Assembly: GCA_964654125.1 (NCBI GenBank)
Contig: CAZZGG010000015.1
Location: 1-38,855, forward strand
Length of the DNA stretch: 38,855 nucleotides
Direction: 5' to 3'
Source: JAAYBY01 sp964654125
GTDB taxonomy: Bacteria > Bacillota > Clostridia > Saccharofermentanales > UBA5734
The translations under genes were made by a program, and so were the position numbers. Under the pieces are notes generated by a model. It was not told the origin of the DNA and ran no database searches. It saw only the letters and a list, made by a program, of their open reading frames with translations. The stretch's first letter is position 1, and every line of letters begins with the position of its first letter. Positions 15,356 through 23,617 of this stretch are shown here, one piece after another.

Positions 15356-16087
15356 ATGCGTCTGGACAAGATCTTGGCTAACTCTGCTTATGGCAGCCGC
15401 ACGGAAGTCAAAAAGCTGATCCGGCGCGGGTTAGTCTTAGTGGCCGGTCAACCGGTCCGGGATCCGGGCCGGCTGCTGACAGCCCAGGAGGCCGCCCAAA
15501 TCACGATCGCGGGCCAGCCAGCCACGATCCGGTTCAGCTACCACCTGCAGCTGCATAAGCCGGCTGGTCTGATCACAGCCCTGCAGGACCAAAGCCTGCC
15601 CACGATAGCCAGCCTCTTGCCAGATGCCTACTTGAAGCAGGGTCTGGCACCTGTCGGTCGCCTGGACCGCGATTCCACCGGCCTGCTGCTTTTAACCAGT
15701 GACGGCCAGCTCAATCACAGGCTGGCCAGTCCCCGCTGGCAGATTGAAAAGGATTATCTGATCAGTTATGAAGGTGACGACTTAACAGAAACCGAGGTGG
15801 CAGCTTTTGCCCAAGGCCTCCTGCTGGACAAAGCAGAGCGCTGCCAGCCGGCCCTCTTACTGCCCGGACCAGCCAAGACCGCCCGGGTCATCATCCGGGA
15901 AGGTAAATACCATCAGGTGAAAAGGATGCTGGCTGCGGTAGACCGCCAGGTGGTCAGCCTGGCCCGGACTGCTTTTGGGCCCCTGCTTCTGGACGAAAAC
16001 TTAGAGCCGGGCAGCTGGCGTGAGCTGACCGACTCGGAAATAAAAGCTCTTTACAGGGCAGTTGGACTGGAACCAGCTGGTTTTTAG
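15356..16087 (+). CDS. RsuA/RluB-type pseudouridine synthase
   Basis: The protein has 243 aa and isomerises specific uridines in ribosomal RNA to pseudouridine. It has an N-terminal S4 RNA-binding domain (MRLDKILANSAYGSRTEVKK) and the catalytic motif GRLDRDSTGLLLLT with Asp104, then the family C-terminal motif EGKYHQVKRMLAAV. Whether the target is 16S (RsuA) or 23S (RluB) rRNA is not clear. GGGAGGTGA overlaps the stop codon of the acetyltransferase gene and sets the start at 15356, so translation is coupled. Its end overlaps the convergent gene at 16084 by 4 bp. Confidence 0.88.
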   Translation: MRLDKILANSAYGSRTEVKKLIRRGLVLVAGQPVRDPGRLLTAQEAAQITIAGQPATIRFSYHLQLHKPAGLITALQDQSLPTIASLLPDAYLKQGLAPVGRLDRDSTGLLLLTSDGQLNHRLASPRWQIEKDYLISYEGDDLTETEVAAFAQGLLLDKAERCQPALLLPGPAKTARVIIREGKYHQVKRMLAAVDRQVVSLARTAFGPLLLDENLEPGSWRELTDSEIKALYRAVGLEPAGF

Positions 16088-17118
16088 CCGGCCAGCTCCT
16101 CTAGGAGGGCTTCCTCGATAGCCTGGCGCTGGGCATGCATATATTCATAATCGCGGATCCAGCTTTCCAGGAAATATTCTGTTTGCTCTTTATCTTCTGC
16201 CTTGATGCCTATGGTCAGGACCTGGCTGCTGCCATAAATGCCCAAACCCTGGAAAAGCTCCAGCTCAGTGACATCCAGACCGTAGATGGGCAGGCTCTCG
16301 TCAGCGTCCATCTGCTCAGTTGTCTGCCAGGGGGCCCCACCATCAGGGTACAATTCCTCATATTCATCCAGCATGAGCCGGCGCAACGGTTTGATCTTGG
16401 CCCTGACCTGGTCCGGCAGGTCAGACAACCTTTCATATAATGAATCTAGTTCAGAAAAGGCGCCCTGCGGGGAATACTGGTCAAAGATATTATCCTCCAC
16501 CAGGTAGACCTCAATGCTGTCCCCGGCCATGACAGCCATCATCTTCATGATATAGGCATATTCACTTTCCGGGTCCAGACCAGCCTGGCTGGGCTGGGCT
16601 GGGTTGGCCGCACTTGTCGGGGCAGGCGTCGGTTCAGCAAAGCTGAGCGGTATCTGCTGGTATTCCACATCCTCCACACCAGGGAGCTTGTCTTTGACAT
16701 ATTGCTTGACCAGATCCGGTGTATGATCAACAGTGCCATAGCCACCCACTGTCATGACCTGGAAATCAGCCGGCTTATTGGTGGCTATGGAATAGATCAG
16801 GGAGCCTAAAAGCACCAGGGCAATCAGGGAAACAAAAAAGGGCAGGCGGCCATAGTGCCAGATATTCTTCCATTGGGCCAGTGATTTGCCCAGCACAACC
16901 TTTTCCAGGCGTGGATCCAGGGGCTCTGGCTCAACATAGCGCCCGGTCAGGATGCTGTAGGCCAGCGTTATCTGGGCCATCCTTTCCCGGCTGTCCGGAT
17001 CAGCGGCATAACGGTAGCGTTTAACCAGCATGGTGTAACGGTTTTCCACCTCGTACTGGTTGGCAGTTGCTGGAAGTTCCAGTATTCGATAACATTCATC
17101 TTTTGTTAACACAAGCAT
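16084..17118 (-). CDS. Membrane protein with J-domain-like N-terminus
   Basis: The protein is 344 aa. Residues 1-60 look like a DnaJ-type helical hairpin (YRILELPATANQYEVENRY, then MAQITLAYSILTGR), but the HPD tripeptide that stimulates Hsp70 is absent; the loop reads RYAADPDS. A single membrane helix follows at about 92-111 (RLPFFVSLIALVLLGSLIYS). The remaining 230 residues, probably outside the membrane, include a Pro/Thr/Ala linker around 164-182 and an acidic C-terminal domain I do not recognise. It lies downstream of lysS with its own promoter and a palindrome over the -10 box. The function is unknown. Confidence 0.7.
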   Translation of the reverse strand: MLVLTKDECYRILELPATANQYEVENRYTMLVKRYRYAADPDSRERMAQITLAYSILTGRYVEPEPLDPRLEKVVLGKSLAQWKNIWHYGRLPFFVSLIALVLLGSLIYSIATNKPADFQVMTVGGYGTVDHTPDLVKQYVKDKLPGVEDVEYQQIPLSFAEPTPAPTSAANPAQPSQAGLDPESEYAYIMKMMAVMAGDSIEVYLVEDNIFDQYSPQGAFSELDSLYERLSDLPDQVRAKIKPLRRLMLDEYEELYPDGGAPWQTTEQMDADESLPIYGLDVTELELFQGLGIYGSSQVLTIGIKAEDKEQTEYFLESWIRDYEYMHAQRQAIEEALLEELAG

Positions 17119-17149
17119 CAAACCTTTCGTTGTGTTATTCTACTACAAG

Positions 17150-17198
17150 AATTTGGCGCAATCGTGCCAAATTATGAATAAGTTGCAAATACTGTCAA
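17150..17198 (-). promoter_or_regulatory. Promoter with overlapping palindrome, J-like gene
   Basis: On the minus strand TTGACA (17193-17198) is followed after 16 nt by CATAAT (17171-17176). The -35 box overlaps the lysS stop codon. A perfect inverted repeat, AATTTGGC/GCCAAATT with an 8-nt centre, at 17150-17173 overlaps the -10 box and start site, the layout of a repressor operator. It has no U-tract, so it is not a terminator. Confidence 0.55.
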
Positions 17199-18685
17199 CG
17201 CAAAGGCCGCATGGTTGGAAAGAGCAGGACGTCCCGGATTGAGGCCGCATCTGTCAAGAGCATGACCAGACGGTCAATGCCGATCCCCAGCCCGCCGGTT
17301 GGCGGCAGGCCATACTCCAGGGCCAGGCAGTAATCCTCATCCATCATGTTGGCCTCTTCATCACCGGCTTCACGCTTGGCCAGCTGGGCGGCAAAGCGCT
17401 CCCTTTGGTCAATTGGATCATTGAGCTCGGAATAAGCATTGGCGTATTCCCTGCCCTTGATGAAAAGTTCAAACCGTTCTGTCAGCTCCGGCTGGCCTGG
17501 TTTTTTCTTGGTCAGGGGCGAGATCTCCCAGGGGTAATCGATGATAAAGGTGGGCTGGACCAGCTTTTCTTCACAGTAGTGCTCAAAAAACAAATTGAGG
17601 ATATCACCGCGCAACATCTCTTTTTTCAGGTCCGGCAGCTCATGGGCCCGGGCCAGTGCATGGGCAGCTTTGGTATCCGCCACCTGGGCAAAGTCGATAC
17701 CGGCATATTCCAGGACAGCATCCTGCATGGAAAGGCGCCGGTAGGGCGGTGTCAAATCAATTGTCTCCCCTGCCCAGCTGATCTTGGTCTGGCCATGCAC
17801 AGCCTGGGCTGCAGCGGCAATCAATTGTTCGGTCAGCTCCATCATGCCATGGTAATCAGTGAAAGCCTGGTAGAGTTCAAGTAAGGTGAACTCCGGATTA
17901 TGCTTAATGGAGAGGCCTTCGTTTCTGAACTGACGGCCAATTTCAAAGACACGTTCAAAACCGCCCACAATCAGGCGCTTTAAATAAAGCTCTGGGGCGA
18001 TGCGCAGATACAGGTCCAGATCAAGGGCATTGTGGTGGGTGATGAAGGGACGGGCTGCCGCACCACCGGGGATCACATTCAAGATGGGTGTTTCCACCTC
18101 AATAAAGCCGCGCTTTTCCAGTTCTGCCCGGATTGTCCTGATAATCAAGCTGCGCTGGAAGAAGGTGTCCTTGACCTCCGGGTTGACGATCAGGTCCAGA
18201 TAGCGCTGGCGGTAGCGGATGTCTGTATCCTTGAGGCCATGGTGCTTTTCCGGCAGTGGGCGCAAGGCCTTGGCCAGCAGCTTGTAGGAACTGACCTTGA
18301 TTGAGATCTCACCTCGTTTGGTGCGGAAGATCTCACCTTCAACCCCAACCAGGTCACCTATATCAAGTTTTTGCCATTCCTGGTAGGCGGCCTCGCCCAG
18401 TTCATCAACCCTGACAAAAAGCTGGATCTTGCCTTTTTGGTCAGCCAGGTCAGAAAAGCTGGCTTTGCCCATGCCCCGCTTGCTCATCAGGCGGCCGCCC
18501 AGACAGGCTGTCTGGCCCTCCAGCTCAGAGAAATTATCCAGTATGTCCTGGCTGTGGGCATTGACCGGCCACTGCACCTCACTGAAAGGATCATTGCCTG
18601 CTGCCTTTAAAGCATTCAGCTTAGCCAGGCGCACCTGCATCTGCTCATGCATGTTTAGTTCAGGCAAATTCTCATTGGACTGCAT
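17195..18685 (-). CDS. lysS: Lysyl-tRNA synthetase, class II
   Basis: The protein has 496 aa, normal for bacterial class II LysRS, which charges tRNA-Lys. An N-terminal OB-fold anticodon-binding domain (about 60-160) is followed by the class II catalytic core: motif 1 around RSLIIRTIRAELEKRGFIEV, motif 2 FRNEGLSIKHNPEFTLLELY and motif 3 GLGIGIDRLVMLL. The ATG at 18685 follows AGAAGGTA; upstream in-frame starts do not. It follows greA on the same strand. No T-box leader is visible in the 82-nt gap, only a GC-rich hairpin. Confidence 0.96.
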   Translation of the reverse strand: MQSNENLPELNMHEQMQVRLAKLNALKAAGNDPFSEVQWPVNAHSQDILDNFSELEGQTACLGGRLMSKRGMGKASFSDLADQKGKIQLFVRVDELGEAAYQEWQKLDIGDLVGVEGEIFRTKRGEISIKVSSYKLLAKALRPLPEKHHGLKDTDIRYRQRYLDLIVNPEVKDTFFQRSLIIRTIRAELEKRGFIEVETPILNVIPGGAAARPFITHHNALDLDLYLRIAPELYLKRLIVGGFERVFEIGRQFRNEGLSIKHNPEFTLLELYQAFTDYHGMMELTEQLIAAAAQAVHGQTKISWAGETIDLTPPYRRLSMQDAVLEYAGIDFAQVADTKAAHALARAHELPDLKKEMLRGDILNLFFEHYCEEKLVQPTFIIDYPWEISPLTKKKPGQPELTERFELFIKGREYANAYSELNDPIDQRERFAAQLAKREAGDEEANMMDEDYCLALEYGLPPTGGLGIGIDRLVMLLTDAASIRDVLLFPTMRPLR

Positions 18686-18705
18686 AATATACCTTCTTTC
18701 ATAAG

Positions 18706-18740
18706 CAGGCGCCGGGGGCAGCAAGGCCGGCCGGCGCCTG
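18706..18740 (-). other. GC-rich hairpin between greA and lysS
   Basis: CAGGCGCCGG pairs with CCGGCGCCTG (10 bp) around a 15-nt loop. It lies between the greA stop and the lysS ribosome binding site. There is no U-tract, so it is better read as a processing or attenuation element than a terminator. Confidence 0.5.
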
Positions 18741-18767
18741 TTTGCTCGCTATTTAAACGGCGCTGCT

Positions 18768-19250
18768 TCAGGAGGGTTTGGAGATCTTGATGATCTTGTA
18801 ACGCAAAATACCCATCGGAGTGCTCACATCCACGGTCTGGCCTTTTTTCTTACCAAAGATAGCGGCGCCAACCGGTGATTCACTGGATATCTTATTGCGG
18901 AAGATGTCCTGTTCCTTGGTCCCGACCAGTAAATACTCCATTTCCTCAGCAGTTTCCTCATCACGGATCTTGACCAGCGCTCCCAAAGAGACCTGGGTGT
19001 TGCTGATTTCATTTTCATCTATAAGCCGGGCATTTTTCAGGATCGATTCGATCTCCATAATGCGCATTTCGTTTTCAGCTTGGGCTGTTTTGGCATCATC
19101 GTATTCTGAGTTTTCCGTCAAATCTCCCAAGGCACGTGCCTCTTTTAAGCGCTCAGATATATTGGCTGCTATTGTCAGCTTGCGCTGGTCAAGCTCCTCT
19201 TGCAGCTGCTTGATGCCATCATAAGTCATTTCATAAATTTTCTCTGCCAT
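18768..19250 (-). CDS. greA: Transcription elongation factor GreA
   Basis: The protein has 160 aa. GreA enters the RNA polymerase secondary channel and stimulates cleavage of backtracked RNA. The N-terminal coiled coil carries the acidic tip LGDLTENSEYDDAK with Asp and Glu that position Mg2+, and the C-terminal FKBP-like domain contains SPVGAAIFGKKKGQTVDV. The start at 19250 follows AAAGGAG. It lies between guaB and lysS, 37 nt after guaB. Confidence 0.96.
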   Translation of the reverse strand: MAEKIYEMTYDGIKQLQEELDQRKLTIAANISERLKEARALGDLTENSEYDDAKTAQAENEMRIMEIESILKNARLIDENEISNTQVSLGALVKIRDEETAEEMEYLLVGTKEQDIFRNKISSESPVGAAIFGKKKGQTVDVSTPMGILRYKIIKISKPS

Positions 19251-19287
19251 TTGGCTGGCTCCTTTCAATTCCGGTCTAAGCTTTTAG

Positions 19288-20793
19288 TCAGCGCTCACTT
19301 TCCTTTTGGATAACATCATGAGCACCGCCTTCCACTATACTGGTGGAAGAGACAACAACTAGGCGGGCTTTTTGCTGCAGCTGGTCAATATCGAGTGAGC
19401 CGCAGGCACACATGGTTGATTTAATCTTACTCAAGGTCACATCCAGGTTGTCTTTGAGTTTGCCGGCATATGGCACATAAGAATCGACTCCTTCTTCAAA
19501 AGCCAGCCGCCCATCTGTCTCTTCACCTGCATCATAACGCTGCCAATTGCGGGCCCGGTTGGACCCCTCACCCCAGTATTCTTTCACATAACTGCCATTA
19601 ACCAAGAGCCTTCTGGTCGGACTTTCATCGCAGCGGGCAAAATAACGGCCCAGCATGATAAAGTCAGAGCCCATGGCCAGGGCCAATGGCATGTGATAAT
19701 CATATACTATACCACCATCTGAACAAAGTGGTATATATTCGCCTGTTTTGGCAAACCATTCATCGCGGGCGGCGGCAACTGCCATTATGGCTGAAGCCTG
19801 GCCACGGCCAATCCCTTTTTGCTCTCTGGTTATACAAATTGATCCGCCGCCAATACCAACTTTGACAAAGTCAGCACCAGCCCGGGCCAGATAGTAGAAA
19901 CCATCAGCATCAACTACATTACCAGCCCCGATGATGACAGAGTCACCATATTGGGCCCGGATCCAGTCCAGAGTGTCCTTTTGCCATTGTGTGAAACCAT
20001 CCGATGAGTCTATACAAAGCACATCAGCGCCCGCTTCAACCAGAGCCGGCACCCGCTCCTTGTAATCGCGCGTGTTGATGCCGGCACCGACCACCAGTCT
20101 TTTGTGGCTGTCAAGCAGCTCCAGCGGATTATCTTTGTGCTCGTCATAATCTTTTCTGAAGACCATGGCAACAAGCTCGTCCGCCTGATTGACAATCGGC
20201 AGCTGGTTCAGCTTGTGCTCCCAGATAATGTCATTGGCCTGGCTGAGATTAATGCCTTCCTTGGCATAGATCAGCTGGGCAAAAGGGGTCATGAAAGACG
20301 CCACAGGCGTGTCTTTAGCCGTGCGGGAAATCCGATAGTCGCGGCTGGTTACAATACCTAAAAGTCGGCCTGTCGCAGAACCGTCCGCTGTCACCGCTAT
20401 AGTTGAGTGGCCTGTTTTCTCCTTGACTGCCAAGACGTCGGCCAGGACTGCATCTGGCTTGACATTAGCGTCGCTGGTTACAAAGCCAGCCTTGTATTTT
20501 TTCACCCTGTGCACCATTTCAGCCTGGCTGGCGATGCTTTGGGAAGCATAAATAAAAGACAGACCGCCGCTGCGGGCCAGGGCGATGGCCATCCTGTCGT
20601 CAGAAACAGCCTGCATGATAGCGGATACCAGCGGTATGTTAATGGACAAGGAGCTGGCTTCCTTGCCCTTTTTATAGCGGGCAACTGCTGTTTTCAAACT
20701 GACATTGTCCGGTATGCAGTTTTTGTCAGTTAGATTGGGCACCAGCAGATATTCACTGAAGGTTCTTGATTCTTCGCTGAAAATATAGGCCAT
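19288..20793 (-). CDS. guaB: IMP dehydrogenase
   Basis: The protein has 501 aa and oxidises IMP to XMP with NAD+, the committed step of GMP synthesis. The catalytic barrel carries the loop GIGGGSICITREQKGIGRGQ with the nucleophilic Cys, and LCSDGGIVYDYHMPLALAMG for phosphate binding. The insert at about 105-235 has two CBS repeats (GIVTSRDYRI; LPIVNQADELVAMVFRKDY), the regulatory Bateman domain. ATG 20793 has GAGGTGA 5 nt upstream; a GTG at 20802 would overlap it. It starts 14 nt after pyrG, so purine and pyrimidine nucleotide genes share a transcript. Confidence 0.95.
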   Translation of the reverse strand: MAYIFSEESRTFSEYLLVPNLTDKNCIPDNVSLKTAVARYKKGKEASSLSINIPLVSAIMQAVSDDRMAIALARSGGLSFIYASQSIASQAEMVHRVKKYKAGFVTSDANVKPDAVLADVLAVKEKTGHSTIAVTADGSATGRLLGIVTSRDYRISRTAKDTPVASFMTPFAQLIYAKEGINLSQANDIIWEHKLNQLPIVNQADELVAMVFRKDYDEHKDNPLELLDSHKRLVVGAGINTRDYKERVPALVEAGADVLCIDSSDGFTQWQKDTLDWIRAQYGDSVIIGAGNVVDADGFYYLARAGADFVKVGIGGGSICITREQKGIGRGQASAIMAVAAARDEWFAKTGEYIPLCSDGGIVYDYHMPLALAMGSDFIMLGRYFARCDESPTRRLLVNGSYVKEYWGEGSNRARNWQRYDAGEETDGRLAFEEGVDSYVPYAGKLKDNLDVTLSKIKSTMCACGSLDIDQLQQKARLVVVSSTSIVEGGAHDVIQKESER

Positions 20794-20807
20794 AACATTC
20801 ACCTCAA

Positions 20808-22454
20808 TTATTCTTGGTCAGGCCGGGCTTTGGCCAGGGCCGCTCTTAAAAATGCTGTGAACAAAGGATGGGGCCGAATCGGCCGCGATTTAAATTCGGG
20901 ATGGAAGATAACCCCGACAAACCAAGGGTGCCCGGCCAGTTCGACCGCTTCAACCGTGCTTTGATCTGGTGCCAGGCCGGTTAGGACCAGGCCTGCCTTG
21001 GCTAAGACATCCTGGTAGGCAAAATTAAACTCCCAGCGGTGATGATGCCTTTCGGAAATACGTTCGCTTTGATAGGCGGCAGCCAGACGGGTGCCGGGCT
21101 GGATCACGCAATCATAAGCGCCGCGCCGCATGGGCTTTTCAGTCAGATTTATAATAGAGGAATTACTGGTCTTGCCGCCTGTGCCATCAGGCAGAATAAA
21201 AAGCGGACTGCAGCTGGTTTCAGCTTCAGCACTGTGGGCATCTGCCAGGCCGGCCAGCTTACGTCCGACTGCGACAGTAGCCATCTGCATGCCCAGGCCA
21301 ATCCCGAAAAAGGGCACTTGCTGTTCAATCGCATAAGTGGCAGCCACGATCATGCCTGCCATGCCACGCGGTCCAAAGCCGCCCGGAATCAGCACCGCAT
21401 GGGCCTGGCCCAGTTTGGCTTTGGCAGCTGACATGTCGGTCAGGTCTTCGGCGTCCACCCAGTCGATCTCCACTTTGACGCCAGTCTTGATACCGGCATG
21501 GCATAAGGCTTCAACCACACTGAGATAGGCATCCTGCAGAGCCAGGTATTTGCCGACCAATGCTATGCGTAAGTGCTGATCGGCCCTTTCAAAGCGTTCA
21601 ATCAGCTCCTGCCATTCCGGTAAGGGAACTGGTTTATCCAGATCCACCGGCAGATCCAGTTTGCGGCAGACCTCCCGGGCCAGTCCCGAGGCTTCCAGAG
21701 CCAAGGGCAGATGATAAACTGTGGCCACATCCAAATTGGGGATGACACTTTGCACGTCAACATTGCAGTAAAGAGCGATCTTGGCCAAGACTTCATCAGT
21801 CAAAGGCTGTTCACTGCGGCAGACCAGAATATCCGGCTGCACACCCATGGAGCGCAGTTTTTGCACACTGTGCTGAGTGGGTTTTGTCTTGGTCTCCCTA
21901 GAGTTGCGCAGGTAAGGAATCAAAGTTACATGGATAAAAAGAACATTTTCATGACCAACTTCATAACTGACCTGGCGGATGGCCTCCAGATGGGGCAGGC
22001 TTTCCATATCACCTACTGTGCCGCCTATTTCCGCGATCAGGACATCTGGCTGCTCCTGCCTGTCTTGTCTGTAAATATGTTTTTTTAATTCATTGATAAT
22101 ATGAGGCACAACCTGTACTGTGGTGCCGCTAAAGCCGCCTTCTCGTTCGCGCTGGAGAATATCGCGGTAGACCATGCCGGTTGTGATATCACTGCTGCTG
22201 TCCAGGCTGATGTCGGTGAACCTTTCGTAATGCCCGATATCAAGATCGGTCTCAGCACCATCATCTGTGATGAAGACTTCGCCATGCTGGGTTGGACTCA
22301 TCAGGCCCGGATCAATATTAATATATGGATCAAACTTCTGGTTGAGTACCCGCAGCCCCCTGGCCTTAAGCAGGCAGCCCAAGACAGCAGCTGTTATGCC
22401 CTTGCCTATACCGGAAACCACACCACCTGTTATGAAAACGTATTTTACTGCCAT
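20808..22454 (-). CDS. pyrG: CTP synthase lacking the glutaminase nucleophile
   Basis: The protein has 548 aa, standard for CTP synthase (UTP + ATP + NH3 to CTP). The synthase domain is intact: KYVFITGGVVSGIGKGI (P-loop), GEVFITDDGAETDLDIGHYE and ETKTKPTQHSVQ. The C-terminal class I glutamine amidotransferase domain keeps the oxyanion region (IPGGFGPRG) and the His-Glu pair (IFHPEF), but the nucleophile elbow reads FGIGLGMQ where the family has GICLGMQ. The codon at 21297-21299 is GGC rather than TGC, so residue 386 is Gly. Glutamine hydrolysis should be lost and the enzyme should depend on free ammonia. A single base error in the assembly would also explain it. The start at 22454 follows AGAGGGATGG. 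Confidence 0.95.
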   Translation of the reverse strand: MAVKYVFITGGVVSGIGKGITAAVLGCLLKARGLRVLNQKFDPYINIDPGLMSPTQHGEVFITDDGAETDLDIGHYERFTDISLDSSSDITTGMVYRDILQREREGGFSGTTVQVVPHIINELKKHIYRQDRQEQPDVLIAEIGGTVGDMESLPHLEAIRQVSYEVGHENVLFIHVTLIPYLRNSRETKTKPTQHSVQKLRSMGVQPDILVCRSEQPLTDEVLAKIALYCNVDVQSVIPNLDVATVYHLPLALEASGLAREVCRKLDLPVDLDKPVPLPEWQELIERFERADQHLRIALVGKYLALQDAYLSVVEALCHAGIKTGVKVEIDWVDAEDLTDMSAAKAKLGQAHAVLIPGGFGPRGMAGMIVAATYAIEQQVPFFGIGLGMQMATVAVGRKLAGLADAHSAEAETSCSPLFILPDGTGGKTSNSSIINLTEKPMRRGAYDCVIQPGTRLAAAYQSERISERHHHRWEFNFAYQDVLAKAGLVLTGLAPDQSTVEAVELAGHPWFVGVIFHPEFKSRPIRPHPLFTAFLRAALAKARPDQE

Positions 22455-22591
22455 TTGCCATCCCTCTGGCGGCAAAAGTTTTGCTTTTGCCTGCCTGTGA
22501 TATAAAAAGAAAAACGGTCCGGCTCCCAGCTTGCTAGACAAGCACAAGTTGTCAACCAGCTTGCCTGCGCAGGCTGTTTTTCATTTTTACC

Positions 22592-22597
22592 ATTATA
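22592..22597 (-). promoter_or_regulatory. Extended -10 promoter element of the pyrG operon
   Basis: On the minus strand TGCTATAAT gives a perfect extended -10, with only a weak -35. The leader to the pyrG ATG is about 130 nt and contains the palindrome GCCTGCGCAGGC near 22563-22574, a directly repeated CAAGCTGG and a late run TTTTTCTTTTT. This could be a regulated leader, but I could not draw a convincing terminator/antiterminator pair. Confidence 0.5.
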
Positions 22598-22681
22598 GCA
22601 TAATGACTCTGACCATTAAGGAAAAAAACAGTAAACTTTAGACAATTTCTTTGGCCCTTTCGCCAGCAATCTGACCCTTTT

Positions 22682-22710
22682 AAAAATTGACCCGGACAAG
22701 ATGCCGGGTC
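22682..22710 (-). terminator. Rho-independent terminator of thiT
   Basis: On the minus strand GACCCGG pairs with CCGGGTC around an 8-nt loop, followed by AATTTTT. It lies 33 nt after the thiT stop. Confidence 0.75.
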
Positions 22711-22742
22711 TGTTTTAGCTGATCGTTCAAACCCAGGCAGTC

Positions 22743-23372
22743 TTATTTTCTGCGCCAGCTGGCCTTTTTTTGGCCAGGCCGGAAAAGAAAGGCCAGGGAC
22801 AGCAGCAGCAGGCTGGTTATGGCCATCTCAGGCAGCATGTAACTGGCATTATAACCGATTGAATAAAGCCAGACATTGCGACCAGCCGGGGTGTAACTGG
22901 CAAAAAAGATCACTCCGGACAGAACATGGGCCAGCAGGCGGCCGGTCATGCCTAAAATAACTGCCAGCACAATCCTAGGCCAGGCCAAAAGGCCAACCCG
23001 GCGCAGGATATTGCTTTCTGTCTGGCGCAGGGCGGGTGCAGGTGCCAAAAGACCAGCCAGGCCTAAAAAACCAAAAGCCACTGGATAATCCAAAATAATC
23101 GAAGCCCAGTGGGCCGCATAGGGGCCGATGATAAACTGCAGCACACCGTAAACAAGAGCTGTGCCGATACCCCAAGCCGGTCCGAAAGCCAGGGCGCACA
23201 AGATGAGCGGCAGCATTGAACCGATCGTCAAAGAGCCTCCCTGGGGCATCTTGATCACAGCAAAGATCGACAAGATACTGCCCAGGGCAATCGCCATACC
23301 CCCGCTGGCTGTGGCCAGGATAAGCTCCCGGACAGATTGCTGCCTGCTTTTCTGGATATTCACATTCGTCAT
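22743..23372 (-). CDS. thiT: Thiamine ECF transporter S-component ThiT
   Basis: The protein has 209 aa and six predicted membrane helices. The motif KMPQGGSLTIGSMLPLI, with the thiamine-contacting region, is characteristic of ThiT, and YAAHWASIILDYPVAFGFLG is also family-typical. ThiT binds thiamine and works with the shared EcfA/A'/T energising module, which is not in this window. ATG 23372 follows GAGGA at 5-nt spacing. A TPP riboswitch and terminator upstream show repression when thiamine pyrophosphate is abundant. Confidence 0.93.
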   Translation of the reverse strand: MTNVNIQKSRQQSVRELILATASGGMAIALGSILSIFAVIKMPQGGSLTIGSMLPLILCALAFGPAWGIGTALVYGVLQFIIGPYAAHWASIILDYPVAFGFLGLAGLLAPAPALRQTESNILRRVGLLAWPRIVLAVILGMTGRLLAHVLSGVIFFASYTPAGRNVWLYSIGYNASYMLPEMAITSLLLLSLAFLFRPGQKKASWRRK

Positions 23373-23425
23373 AATAATTCCTCTTTCCTTATTCATGCCG
23401 CCATTAAAACCTGACTGCTGCCGGG

Positions 23426-23460
23426 AAAAAGAAAATTCCCTTGCAGCCGGGCAAAGGAAT
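23426..23460 (-). terminator. Expression-platform terminator of the TPP riboswitch
   Basis: On the minus strand ATTCCTTTGC pairs with GCAAGGGAAT (one G-U) around a 6-nt loop, followed by TTTCTTTTT. It lies between the aptamer and thiT, where ligand-bound riboswitches stop transcription. Confidence 0.85.
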
Positions 23461-23477
23461 CAAAAACAAAGCTCTGG

Positions 23478-23563
23478 TCCCTCCGCCGGTATTATCCGGA
23501 TCAGGTTTCAGGGTCGACATCTGCTAATGTCCTCTCAGCCGGCTCAAGTGGCCAGCTCCCCTC
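23478..23563 (-). promoter_or_regulatory. TPP (thiamine pyrophosphate) riboswitch
   Basis: On the minus strand the aptamer has AGGGGAGC at its 5' side, the conserved GGCTGAGAGGA, ACCCTGAAACCTGATCCGGA, and TAATACCGGCGGAGGGA closing the P1 helix. These are the invariant TPP-riboswitch blocks. The terminator hairpin follows within 20 nt and thiT is the controlled gene, so high TPP should switch it off at transcription. Confidence 0.95.
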
Positions 23564-23579
23564 TTTTTTATCTAACTAA

Positions 23580-23607
23580 AGTATACGCTAAAGAAGAAAA
23601 ATAACAA
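23580..23607 (-). promoter_or_regulatory. Promoter of the riboswitch-thiT transcript
   Basis: On the minus strand TTGTTA (23602-23607), 16 nt, then TATACT (23580-23585), placing the start just ahead of the aptamer. It lies right after the aminopeptidase stop codon, so thiT is its own transcript. Confidence 0.7.
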
Positions 23608-23617
23608 GTAACTTTGG

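Noticed and set aside
17150..17173. The minus-strand string TTGGCACG looked like a sigma-54 promoter
   Set aside because: The spacing between the GG and GC elements is too short (7 rather than 10 nt), and a good sigma-A-type -35/-10 pair overlaps; it reads better as an operator palindrome.
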